A stretch of DNA of 64,000 nucleotides from positions 7,181,509-7,245,508 of the forward strand of contig NC_037595.1 in NCBI RefSeq assembly GCF_003073045.1, written 5' to 3'. The notes beneath the pieces are model-generated. The model was not told where the DNA came from and did not search any database. It was given only the letters and a program-made list of their open reading frames with translations. Below, one piece after another: positions 1 to 12,800 of this stretch (the stretch's first letter is position 1; each line of letters begins with the position of its first letter). The stretch comes from Pomacea canaliculata (lineage: Eukaryota; Mollusca; Gastropoda; Architaenioglossa; Ampullariidae). The position numbers were made by a program, and so were the translations under genes.

Positions 1-3000
1 AGGCAGGAAGGAAAAGACAAGGAAGGAAATTAACAATGGAAAGAAAGAATCTAGTTACTGAAGAAAAAGTGCACTGAGCTGTGTGTGTTTGCGCGTACGC
101 ATTCTACGAAAGCTAACTTATATCAAAATAATATAATTATACAAAATGTGACATTTTAAGAGTTTGTCGTGACTGCCGGCATCAGCAGTTGGTCAACGTC
201 TGCTTCTGGCTAAGCTGCTCTTTGGGAGAAACCGTCTACATTCATTGCCACGTCAGCTGTACAAGCACGTGCCTAGCTGCAAATACGCTTAAAAAAAACA
301 CAACTCATTCCTACTGGTCACCAACATGGTCTAGATGAAAAGGAAATGAATGGAATAGCACGTGCATTTAAATAAAGTCTTTTGCTACTCCTTTGTCTAA
401 ACACTCTTGCTCCGAATATCACAGTTTGTTTGGCTGATTTTGTTTTCACTTTTATGTATTTAAGTTATATGGTACTCTGCGAAGCAGGAATATAACCACC
501 AATACAAGATTTATACAGACTACTTATATACAAACGCTTATATAGAAAACAAATTATCTTCATCTCCTACAGCATATTTACTTGCAATACCGCGGGAAAA
601 ATTTGATATCACAAATCTGCTATGACATGAAAGTCACTCGAGCAGCTATTTCCACAGCTGTTATATCCGCACTTCAACTGTCAGACATGGACCCTCACAG
701 GCTGCTAGGTACCACGAGGCTGTAAAGAACCTCGAAACCTACGTGTCCTAATATCGAGACTCTTGTCCTTTTCACATCCATTTCTTACCCAGTTTTTAAC
801 CCTGATGCACAAAAAACGGACTGGGATATATGTCAAGTTGCCACAACTGCTGTAACAATAATGGGATACGAAGGTCACTTAGAAACCCGTTTTGCGAGAC
901 CGAATGAGTGTCAGGTAACATTAAAGCGAAAATAGGTACAATGTCGTTAACTGACAGTTTAAGACACACCAGCAACCGAACCGAGATGATCGAAAAAGGC
1001 TAATCACTACATACAAAAATATAATATGAAAGGGTTATTGTTGGGTGATCAGGGAGGACGATGGTGCTTAAAAAAAAAATCATCACTTAGTTTGATATGT
1101 TTATGGCCCGTGAGTTGTACCACCGAGGGCCGTGACAACTGACGTAAGCTGATCTCGAGACTGCTGAATCAGTCTGCCTGCTGTTACCAGAAAAAAAAAC
1201 CCACAGCAACCCTTATCATCAAATCATCATATCCTCGCTAACACTCTTGAGTTCACTTAAGTCTGAAAAAAGTGGCTATTGATCAACAGATCCTTATCCA
1301 GTTTCGCTATCACGTGACTTGTTAATAAAGGATCGGGGCTGACTGGCTGTTGAGGATCTTGAAATTGTCGCTGCCCTGGATTAGGCGGTGCTTGCGAGAA
1401 TTAAAGGTAAGAATCTGTACATGTGTAAGATGTTTTTCGGGACAATAGCTTGTCCTTGTCCAAATGTTTATATGATTCTGTCAAAGCATGCAATATATAG
1501 CCATTTTATTTTCTTGAGCATGTCACTCTTACTCCACAATCAAAGGATCCGCAGCAAGTTCTTCATGTCTGTGCACAAGCTCCCACGATTCCAGCTTGAC
1601 ACACCAATAGTCAGGTCACGTTTCATGCAGAATCTCTCATTTAGTTCACCAGCAAAATTCTGTCAAACTGGACCGCAATCTATTTGCGGAAATTGATTAT
1701 CCCTCTCTCCATCTGACTTTTCCTCCCACCTCCAGTCGTTTTGATTTCATGTGAATGTTGTAGCAGGTGTACCCCTCGTCCTCACACAATCAGCTCAATG
1801 CCAGGGAAAATGTGCTTTAAATGTGTCATCTTCATGATTATACCCTGCTTCCTTGCAACCCCACCAGCGACTAACAGAATGCTTATTCGCTGTTTCTGGG
1901 AAACAGATGGCGCCCTGGAGTCTCCTTGGTCTCGGCAAGCTCACTTCCGGCTCAAAGCTGCGCGCGCTGTCTGCTCCAAGATGGCGACCCAGTTGAACTT
2001 CTGCTCGGCTGTCTCTGCGCTGCAAACCCACTCTCGCTTTTGAGTCGTCATCTTGAAGGCGTTCTTGACATCTGCAAAATAAATAATAAAGCTTCATACA
2101 ATTCCAGTTAGCCTTTCCGCCTATCTATCGCCACCCTTGGGTTTTCTTAATTGAATACATACTTGTGGAGTCTGCGATTATTTCTGGCTGAGTTTATTTC
2201 ACTGTCATGTAAACAGCTACAATCACACAGGCGATATGTATACGTACATCTCTAGCTTCTCATCATAGACTTAATAGGGTCTGCCCTTCGCAGGTCTTTT
2301 TGCTTCTAATCATGGCGCCCAATTTCAGGATATTTACGGCTGCTAGGAGCATGTCACCCATGTCACTCAGGATGAAACATGGAGCACCTGAATGTGTCCA
2401 CGTCCCCACCCGAAACAAAGGACCTGCTGCTGTGCACATTCGAAACCGGTAAGAATGTAAGGGTAGAGGGTGGGTGTTTGGCGGGGTGGAACCATTCCAA
2501 CGGTTGTCAGTCGCGAATGCAAGTTTGCGCGTGTTTGCGCGCATGCACGTGAAATAAAAGAATGAGAGAAAATGACAGCTCTGTTTGCAAGACAACGAGG
2601 TTTCCTCAAAACGACATCTTTATCCTCAGGATTTACTTTACCTCCGCTACAGCCAAATCTGTTCCCATGTCTGTGGACAGTACGCAGAGCGGGGACTTAA
2701 CGCCGACCTGCTGCTAAGACTGATGTATAACTACGACCTTAGGCGACTTCCTCAACTCTCCCTGCACACGATTCTCTAAGCACCAAGCCTTATACAACTA
2801 TTACTGGATGACATTTTGAATATTGATAAGAGTATGATTTGTAGTTTCTGAAGTATATATCAGGGCTGCCTTCCCTTGAGGGGTGCATGCACACTTAAAA
2901 CAATATTACAGTTTTTAATTACTGCCTTCGTGACATCTTTAGGGTGTGAGGGGTGCAGCACATCATGATTGCAAGCCATTTGATAGTCAAGGAATGGATT

Positions 3001-5221
3001 CGTTGCTGTGTCTATGTCGGTGCCACTTTTCAACATCGCAGATTCTTTCCCTCGCTCTCCATAGAAACTCACAAATGCGTATCATACACCACATACACGC
3101 ATATCTACATTAATGGCGATTAGCGAGCTTTATTTTCTCTCTCTTTTTCACTCTCACTCTATCTCAGGCACAGACGCGCGCGCACACACACACCTGGAAG
3201 AACGCATACGAACATTGAATACCGTACACAAACACCTGACAGTAAACAAACCGATTTCCCTTTCAGTGGCACCGAGGTCAAAACAGCAATAAAAGAGAAC
3301 CAACAAATGACAAACATTAATTTAAGACAGCTGACGGCTGGACATGCCATCAAACTGTAAACCAAAACGTACAATACACATAAATAATTGGATCCTTAAA
3401 TACACAGCACGGCAGCACAGCCACTGGAATTAAAAAAACAAAAAACAAAACAAAAGCAAATAAACAACAACCAAAAACCGCGGAGCTGGGTGGGATGAGA
3501 GACAATTCTGACAGCGAAATCGCCCTCGGAACTCGGTCTTTGACAAGATAAACTGCAGTCACGTGCAGCTGGCGGGACGATTGGTCAGAAGCCCGCGGGC
3601 ACAGTGTCACCAGCAGCTGCCTACAGCTTCAGCGACACGCAGACTCGTGTACAAGGTGAAGTCGACAGGCAGCTTGTGGGAGAAAAAAAGGACATCGAGT
3701 ACTTTACATATGATGGGAGGGTAATTTACGTACAGTGCACGACCTCGTGACTCCCTGACCTTTTGAACCACAGGCGCGCGCCGCGCACGCACGCAAGAAA
3801 ACGTACATGATACAAAGAACACAGAGCGAGCGTGAGAGCTATTCTAACACTTTTTTTCAGAAGTAAATTCATAAATAAAAGCTTTTTCTTATATATTTAT
3901 ACTTTGACTGCACGTAGGAAAGCACCAAACGCAAACAAAACATGATTAAAATTGACATAACTAAACAATAACATAAAATATTTAATTTAATACAATATAT
4001 AATGGAACAAATATTTGAATAACATAACAGTAATAAAATGAAAGATGAAACAAATTAATATTGACCAAGCAAACTATTGCTGCTGACACCAGCCTCTAAT
4101 TTTAATATCACTCTTTAAAAATAATCTTTTCAAACTTGGATGTGGTTTAATTTAACAGATCAGTATTCTATAATGATGATGAGGAGGACAACAATGAAAT
4201 GCCAAAGTATACCCAAAGAAACCAAAATCAAAATGACACTTGAAAAATGTTGAGTATCTGAACAATTAGAAATATAAAAAGAAGTAGTAGAGGAACAATT
4301 AGTCTCCTCTAGAACAGGCCAAAGCTACTAAAAATAAAGACAAGAACAATGGCAGGTGCATATGAAGCCAATATTTGTGGAACTGACCAACACAAAAGCA
4401 CTGGACGGCTGCGTGTGTTGTTTGTGTCGAAGCAATCACTTGTTTCGGTGACTGTTCTACACATAGGGACTTGAACATACACCATAAAAATAAAGAGAAT
4501 TGAAAATTCGAATTCTGGCAAACGAAACATAAAAACTACCACTTGTAAAACTGTTGGCGAAAGTGGTCGAAGAACAAGAAATAAACAAATACACAAACAA
4601 ACGAACAATTGTTCGCCTTGATTCAGGAGGTGGCTCGTTCTGACAGAACCTTGAAAGCCGACAAAGCCAAAGACTGCACTAGGAGAGGTCCGCGGTTTGT
4701 GTTATCTTGGCAGTCACGTGGCGATACAGGAGTGATAGTGCGTAATTGCACCTGGACTTTGAAGTCGCCGACAGGCAGGTATAAGGTGATCAGTACAGCA
4801 AGAGTACGCCTGTTCCCGGCAACAGTGACTCAGCAAGTTGTACAGGGACAGAAATCTTCACCTAGTGCCGGGTGTTTGTTGCCCTACTCACCAGCCCCTG
4901 TACTATTCATACCGGCCTCTCTCTCTCTGCCTGTGTGCTCGCCGATTCTATTGAGCAGACCCTACATTTACATTCCCGTCATTGTTTGTACTTGCTAAGA
5001 TTCTGGCACTTGGTATACACTGTATAAGTTTATTGATATGATATATAAAAATGCAGTTACTCTTTTATGCTAATTTTAGATATTATCATTTATATTCCAC
5101 ACTGCATGTCTGTGTTATTTCCAGATACTGATGACTTACTCCTTGGTGGAATCAATAAAATGCTCATGGCTCTGTGTGTGTTGAGGGAGTGGGGTGGTAT
5201 ATCATCACATCAGTGAGGGTA
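1..5221. other. No supported gene; low-coding flank
   Basis: I see no coding exon here that I can support. There are CpG-rich patches near 1900-2050 and 3480-3830, and an ATGGCGACC in good initiation context at 1980, but its frame closes after about 20 codons with no convincing donor. An open stretch at 2630-2779 (plus strand) follows a good acceptor (TTTATCCTCAG) and ends in TAA, so it could be a terminal exon, but I do not recognise the protein. The missing last exon of the ECT2L-like gene may lie in this region; I looked for a PH-domain continuation and found none. Confidence 0.5.
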
Positions 5222-5300
5222 TCAACACACGGGTATCGAACCAGCTACTGTTCGCGATGCCAATCTCAGACGCATATGCTCCATAAGCTATCTCCATCCT
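5222..5300 (-). repeat. tRNA-derived SINE head or tRNA pseudogene
   Basis: On the minus strand a perfect RNA polymerase III B box (GGTTCGATACCC, plus positions 5231-5242) lies downstream of an A-box-like stretch at about 5272-5290. The spacing is tRNA-like, but I cannot pair an acceptor stem, so a SINE head is more likely than a working tRNA. Confidence 0.45.
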
Positions 5301-6897
5301 TCCCTTATTCGATGGGGTAGTCTCAAATATGACTTCTTTGCATCATGCAACAGATTCGTCTTGACAAGCAACAGTTTCATCTCGCTTTGGTATATAACGA
5401 TCAAACAACGGATGGATGGTCCGACAGTTGACGCCACTTAATTGTAGCAGCAGTTACCCCCTGGGTAGGGGTTGCGGCTAAGTCGCATATGCATGGTCGA
5501 CTCGCGCCGTCCTTGGTCGAATAAAAACAAAACAAATAAAAAAAAAACCATGACGCCGGCTGACACATCTCTGGATGATCAGAACAGCCTAACCCTATCA
5601 TCAAACAGGTTAAAGTTCGTCCACAGTACGCCTTGCGACGACAGAGCTCGATCAGCTGAAGCTGCATGAGGTCTACGGAGCAAGCCGCCATGTCTAAAAG
5701 CAAAGAGCAAACATGTTGACGGACGTGGAAAAGCTAAGAGGGAGGGAGGAGGGTGCTACACAATAGAATGTGTATTCACATCTGTTTTGCTCCTTAAGAT
5801 TGTGTGGCGAGAAGCACGTACACAGGGACAGTCAAAAGTCGGTCAGAAGTACGATTATTAGAAAGAAAAAAAAAATGTCGAGCTCTTATTCTTCGTAGAC
5901 AGTTCGTTCTGTACTTCAGGACAGACCTCAGGTTAGGATACTTCTGTCGGCCACCCTGCGGTGACTGCTTGCATAAATGCATGTGTGTTCGTGCACGCGC
6001 ACGTTCCTATGTAGACAGAACGCTCGCGCGTTGTTTTCGCTCCGGTACGGTGAGCGACGCAGGCTCACGAGCAGAGCTTCCAGACAACCTCGCGCACACA
6101 ATCATGGCGTCCGTCGTGAGGCCAAAGCAACGGATCTGAGAGACACTGTGGATGTTCAGTAGTAGGGAAACATACTAGAGTCGGATGAATAACAGAAAAA
6201 AAACTGCACGCTTCACCTAGGGCATGCACAATTCCACTGATACACATGATCACACAAACATCAGAACTGCGTATGTGAGCGCCCGTCAAAAGCGAGACAC
6301 ATGATTATGATACTTGTTTACAACTTTAAAAATAAACTGCAAACGTCTGCAGCAAGTCGCTAGCAAGTGGAACAAAAGTTTAAATTTATTCTCGTTTATA
6401 CCCCCCATTTGACTGAGCTTTGTTTAAAAAGTCCACTTAAATTTTGTAATGTTTATTGTTGATCCTCTCCACATATATCGATATCATCATCATGGGCCTA
6501 GATTTCTGCTAATAATGGATTCTGTGATTAACAAATTGGTGAGTTTGTTTACTCCAACACACCATCATCACTGATAAAAGTCAAAGTAATGTACAGCTCA
6601 CTTCAGTAACAATTACTACAAAACCTACAGTCAACCTACTGGCCGTAGGAAAGAAAAACAAAACCCTGTCTTGCAAAATAGAACAAACTATGTGCTGCAT
6701 ACGTTAGACATTACACTGACACATGAGGATAAGTAGAAAGAGGTGAGCAAGGAAGGGGGGAAAATTTCTTTAATCTCCTACCCTCCCATCCAAAAAAAAC
6801 AACACAAACAAAAAACAGAGAGCAGCAAGAAAGCATATGTAGCCACAATTAAGGAAGAAAAGAAATTTGGAAAAATGAAATAAGAGTGACAACTTAC
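5301..6897. other. Intergenic or last-intron sequence without recognised gene
   Basis: No exon is supported. There is a CpG-rich stretch at about 5980-6125 with ATGGCGTCC at 6104 in good context, followed four codons later by GTGAGG, which could be a splice donor. This would make a very short first exon of a plus-strand gene, but nothing downstream on that strand supports it. If the ECT2L-like gene continues leftwards, this stretch is its last intron. Confidence 0.35.
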
Positions 6898-9800
6898 ATT
6901 TGGAGTCAGGGATATCAACTACTTGCAAGGCAGTTAAGGCCACGGACAGGTCAAACTTGTAGGTGTATTCCACAGCACGGCTGAAAGGAAAGTGTTTTGA
7001 AGTTCGGCGAGTGATGACGAGGGCATCATTAAAGAGATACAAGCCAAGGGTGGCAATGCGCTGAAATACTCTGGAAAAACATGAGAATAAGATATAAGTT
7101 TGGTTTAGTTGAGTTTTAAGACTGAATAAATAATTTTGCTTGTAAAAGATACATATTTCTCTACAAACAGAAGAGGAGGAGACTAATGAAATGGCTGAGA
7201 CTGTGTCAAATGAACAAATGTGCATGCAAAGTCACACTCTCTCTCTACCACACACACACAGACATACACAGACATGCACAGACTTTCAGGGAAGAAACAT
7301 GCATTAGACAGACTGAAAATCTGCTTCATTGAAGAGGCAAAATGAACTTTTTTTAAAAGCGCACTATCTTTTTCCCATTCATTATCTCCAACTTTTCTCC
7401 TCCTCTTTTTTTTTAAGTCTGCTTCATTCATTTTTCTATACACATCCATAGTTCTTATTTAGGTGTTGGCTCACTCAAAGTACCTGAGCTCAGGTACAAC
7501 TGTGTCAGAAGAAGGAGGACGTAGATGTGCGACATCCAGGTGCTTGACCAGGTATCTGTTAGCTTCCAGCAAAGCCTGAGAAGAAATGACAATGACAGGA
7601 TAAAGTGGTGAGAAGAAGGTAAATAGAGACTATTAAATGATTCAGTAAAACTACTTTCAAATGAAAAGCTAAAAGTAACTCAAACTATCAGTAATCTGAT
7701 TCCTGACATAATATGAAAATTAGATAACTTGTCAGCAAAACTGCATGAGGTTTGCTGCTTTGGATTCACTTCATCATCCTTAGTATGAACTTTGTATGTC
7801 ACCAAAAAGAAGTTACACAAGGGCTATATGAAGATACCTATTAAAGATATGTACACAATGCTAAGACCATTCAGCACAAACCAACATTTAATTTCTTTGT
7901 TTCAGCCTTACCGGACAGTTGATAATTTTACGAGTCAGCTGAACCAATTCCTTCTCTCTCTCCATTCTTGTACGACACTACATGTGAAAGCAAATTGATG
8001 GAAAGATATTATGCTGATTATTAAAATACATACCTTAACAAGTTTGACATTTACAATTAAAGTTAATTATCAGTATATGGCATTGAAAACAAAGATGTTT
8101 TGAATTCTGATCTACAGTGTTTTTTTATGACCACAGTGAGCACAGAAATATCCTTGTCTCCGTTAGCACTAAAACATCTGGTATCTACTATAGTAAAAAT
8201 GCATTACATTGACTGCCTACTGTTGCAATAACAGCTTTTAATTACTCTGTGTACTTATCCACTGGCATCAATAATGATTTTTCAAGAACTACAATCGTCA
8301 ATCAAGAACTACACATGCACAATCAAAGCCACCAACCTACTCAGACATATACACTATACACCAATCCGCATCTCCATCCATCAAATCATGCTTGCATGGG
8401 GAGCACCATTACCTCTCTGATGCCACGGTCCAGTTCAGTAAGAGTAGCAATGGCGTTATCCAGATCTTGTCGATCTGCTTGTGTGCGAGGCGTGTGAAGC
8501 TCAAACCATGTCAACAGCTTTACATACTCTCCAATACGTATCACTGGTAGGAGCAGAATTTCCTGCAGGCTAACATAATGAATTTTATCAGCATAACTTG
8601 GACTGAAATTATTTAATAGTAATTTCTAGTTTTGCTTATAAAAATAATTGTTAAAATAATTTCTCTTTCTCTTTTGTGTTGTGATAAGCATGTAAGCAGA
8701 ACTGCAAAGTGTGAATATGCCTATAAAAGTGCACGCGCACACACACAGAGGTCTACTTACGTCAGCATTTTTGTTTCTGGCACTCTTTCATGGCGCTCAA
8801 GAAAAGCACGGAAAGCTGGTGACTGCTCCTTGCACCGCTCGATACAGCGTAGAATGACTTCATAATTATTTGTGAAGTTTGTGTACACCTTGATATGCAT
8901 ACAAAATTTTATGAAGATGTCGCCAAGGCAGGTGTGCTGTGGATTCCAGTCTGCTAGCCTGTTTTGCAGGTCTTCAGTGAGGGTTCTGTTGGCAAACAGC
9001 TCGATCGTTAACTGGCATAAATTTGCATAAATGTACACTGTGTCTTGCCTTTTGTATCCATGTACCAAATTTTTTGCTTACAAAGTATCAAACCTTTATT
9101 GTCAAAAAATACACTGTGTACTTCTCAAAATGACAGTGATTCCTATTACTATTAAAAGTAATATGTTGGTGAAAGCAGCTTTTGGAAAAAAAAATAACCA
9201 GGGAAAGTGTGAGTCTCTTAAGTGTGAGTATACTACAATTAAACAGTTGCACTTTAGACATGGAAAAATTAAAGGTGTGAACTAAAAAAAAAAAAATGTT
9301 CACAACACTGGACTTTCTGATGTAAGGATTCATTAAAGATATTTTACCGGCTGAGCTGGTAGATGTTCATGATGTCTGTAAAGATGATCTGGATATTCTG
9401 GGCTCCAGTGATGGGTCTGGACAACCAACAATAAAAGTTCATCACTACAAATGACAACAAATATGCGAAAACTGAAAGTGTAAAATTAATCTCCCAAAAG
9501 AAAATTATAAGCATGTCTCAATTATTTCAGAATTTGGTGACAAATTTTCCTGTTGTGCAAGTACAAAATATATAAAAATGTGCTTTCACTTAAACGTTTT
9601 ATGATATGCTTTACATTGCTTTATTCTAGTAGTTTAAAACTACAGAATAAATTAAACTAAAGAATAAATTACGAAAATTTGGTATCTCCAGTCTAAATCA
9701 GTTCTTTGCAAAGAGCTATATGTAAGTATCAAGCATCTGATGGAGGATGTAAAAAAAAATATATTTATATATCATGCAGCTAGATTTAATTGATGGAGCG

Positions 9801-12800
9801 ACATACAAAGCTTCATTTTGGCTAGATAAATGCCTCACCTCTTGGAGGATAAAGCAGATTTAAGAGGGCGCACATAGACATCATTGATGGACTTAAGGAT
9901 ATGCATGTATGCAATCTCACTGGCTAGAATTTCAAAGGCAACTGGTGTACGTTTTTCAGGATGGTCAGCAAATTGCTGTGTGGACTAGAAATAAAAGAAA
10001 TATATGAAATCATTTAACATTTACTAAAAGCAAGGAAAATAAAAAAAATGTCTCAGCCCAGAGCTGGACTTAATCTAAAATAGCAAAAAAATACTAACTA
10101 TATCAGGATAAAAGAATAAATGGTTCATTATAACTTGTCCAACCATCTCTGTTGCATTCTACTTTCCATAATAAATCAAGAATGGTTCTCTTCATGGTGG
10201 ACTCTCACTGACTCACTGACCTTCCTAAGCTTTGAACCCATGACCATTTGCTTATAGGTTGAGAACACTAACCATACAACTATTGAATCCTACTTTCTCT
10301 CAACAGGTAACTAAATGTAGTCACCCAAAGTTGTCTTCCCTAAATGAGAGAACTTGACAATGTTGTCAAACACCAACATTTTATGGACATGCTACTGGAA
10401 TTAATAGTCCATACACTGTAGATCCTTAAAACACTACTCACCTTTCATATGTCTACACAAGAAAATTATAACATTTCATTTTGCTTGGGTTTATCATGAC
10501 TTTATAAGCCATGGACATAAATGCATTCACCAACATAATGGACAATGTGACTTGGTATAATTAATTAAAACATAAATAGTATGCTAAAACTAAACATAAC
10601 CTACACCTCAAAAAAAATAATCTGAGCCAGATTCTTACCAGTCTGTTAGTTTTTGTTGCTCTCATGGTCCCAAACTTTATGCTAAGTTCCTGTGTCTTGA
10701 GGGTTGATGATTTGTGATTCTGCCTGTGGTGGTTCTGGACATCTTTGCTTGCTTTTTCTCTCCCAGCATCCTTTGCAGATTCTAGAAAACAAAAACAAGC
10801 AAGGAGCAGTGGTTAATGCTATGCCCTTAACATACTAAAATAAAAGACACTGTTAACGAAACACTGTCCTACTCATTTTGAAAAATCACATGTTTTAAAC
10901 ATATGAATCAATAAAAGAGCTATTTTGGTGAAATGACATACTTGTATGGAGAACAACAAAGTGCTGATAAAGATAAATACAGTCTGCCAGTATGATTCAG
11001 TTTGATTACAACAGGCTTCATTTGATAACTTGAACAACAATATTACCCACTGACCCTACCTTTCTTGCTGTCTCCCTCATTGTCTTCATCATCAGAACCT
11101 TGAAAATCTTCCTCATAGTCATTTTCAGCAGCCTCGCCTCTCTCTGCTGACAGCTGCTTGTCTTGCTCGTCTCTCTGAACATGTCCTGCATCAGCACCCT
11201 CAGCCTTTTTTCGGCTGCCAGATCTAGATTCTTCCATGTCACCGCCTTCTGTTAAGGAGCTTAGAGTCTGGATCAAAAGGTTACCAAACAGGTTAAAATG
11301 GTTGAAGGAATTAAGTACAATAAAATAATTTTAGTTTTTAACACAAGGACAGGAAAAAACCTAAAGAGGCAAGTAGTCATGGTGAGTACAAGTATCCACA
11401 AACATACTTTTCAAAGTGAAGTGAACAGGTTAGTAAATTCAGAGTCTGTATATCACTCTTCAGTGCAGTCATGCAGCACTTCATGTGACTTATTATTTAT
11501 TTTACAAAAGAGATTAGTTCTTCTATATGAAAGTACATATCCAAACATGGAATGTGTACATGTCAAAAATGCAGTTTTGGTCTCCTCTGAATTGTTACCA
11601 CTAGAGAATGTACAAATTAAATTGACAACTTTCTCTCAGGAAAACTTCTTGCATCTATGCAACTGAACCTCTGACATAAGTGCAAACTGAAGTGTGATAA
11701 AAAAAAGGCTAAGGCTAATTTGTTTTTACTTGCTGTCTTGACAGAGTTTGTAAGCTTCCAGACACTGTTAGGGTTGAAGAACCTGCTCTTTCTAACAGGA
11801 AGTATCCTAGAAATTCCAGTGGATTCACCTGCAATGAGATGCAAATCAAAGGCCATATATTCTGTGTAAGTCTCTTTGCTATGCACAATCTATCTTTTAC
11901 TTCTTATCTTAAAAATGTCTCAGTAAGCTTCTTATTCAGTAATGCTGAACATTTTTATTGCCAATACATAGAAGATCTCTGTGTATAGCAAGAAACAGAA
12001 AAAAATTATTGAAAAACAGAATAAAAATCAGCTCAAATTATTTTGACACGGTGATAACTGATCAAGATAAAACCAACCAAAAAAAAAAAAAGGGTATTAA
12101 ACCAAATATGGCAAGGAAAAGAATGAGACAGACTGACACTTTTCAAAAGACATGACATAAAATAATGATTTTCCATGTATATTTCTAGGGTCAATGAATG
12201 AACATCCACCGAGGAAGGTAAAATTGGCCCATACTAGAGCCATATGAACAATGAAGTGGTTAAACATGTCTATGGAATAGAATGGAGACAACTCTCCACA
12301 CTGCCTCTGATAAAACAGGGACCTGTTTCTGCAGGGCAGCTGCTGGGCAAATGGAGGTCTCCCTCCTACTCTCTCATCCACAGACCTGAACAGGCTCAAA
12401 TCTGCAACCATTTGCTCTGCAGTCCAGCGCATTAATCACTAGGTTACACTGCCTCCCGATCAGTTTAGAAAAATATAGATGACATCCTTGATGGATGGTT
12501 AAAACTTCAAAGCTGAAAAACTTAGCATTACTAAAAATCGCTACAAATTTTAAATAAAATGTCAATTTACCTTGCATCACTAAGCACATGACTGAGATAG
12601 TTTAAAGATAAGCTCAATCTTACTGCACAATTATTACCGGGTAACAAGTTTTCTTACGCTTTTCTGATCTCCCAAAGCTATCAGCCCATCTTTCAGAACA
12701 TGTGTGATATCATGAACACCTTGGATGTCTGTCTGTCTCAGCACATCAAATATCATCTGACCTGATGACATAAGCAACTTGTGAGATATTGGTCTTACTG

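Noticed and set aside
2585-2779. Open frame after a good acceptor (DLLYLRYSQICSHVCGQYAE) as a terminal exon
   Set aside because: The splice acceptor and stop fit, but I do not recognise the protein and no upstream exon could be joined.
2860-3072. Minus-strand frame starting MSFYGERGKESAMLK as last exon of the ECT2L-like gene
   Set aside because: It has no acceptor in the right phase and does not look like a PH-domain end.
4609-4998. 129-codon plus-strand open frame
   Set aside because: Composition is biased and changes along its length, no family resemblance, no splice support.
5222-5300. A genuine tRNA gene
   Set aside because: The B box is perfect, but acceptor and anticodon stems cannot be paired.
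8996-9010. Acceptor at GCCAG|TTAACG or GATCGAG|CTG for exon 16 of the ECT2L-like gene
   Set aside because: Both give the wrong phase after exon 15; the acceptor AACAG|AACCC at 8985 restores the DH frame ([14 protein letters not shown]).
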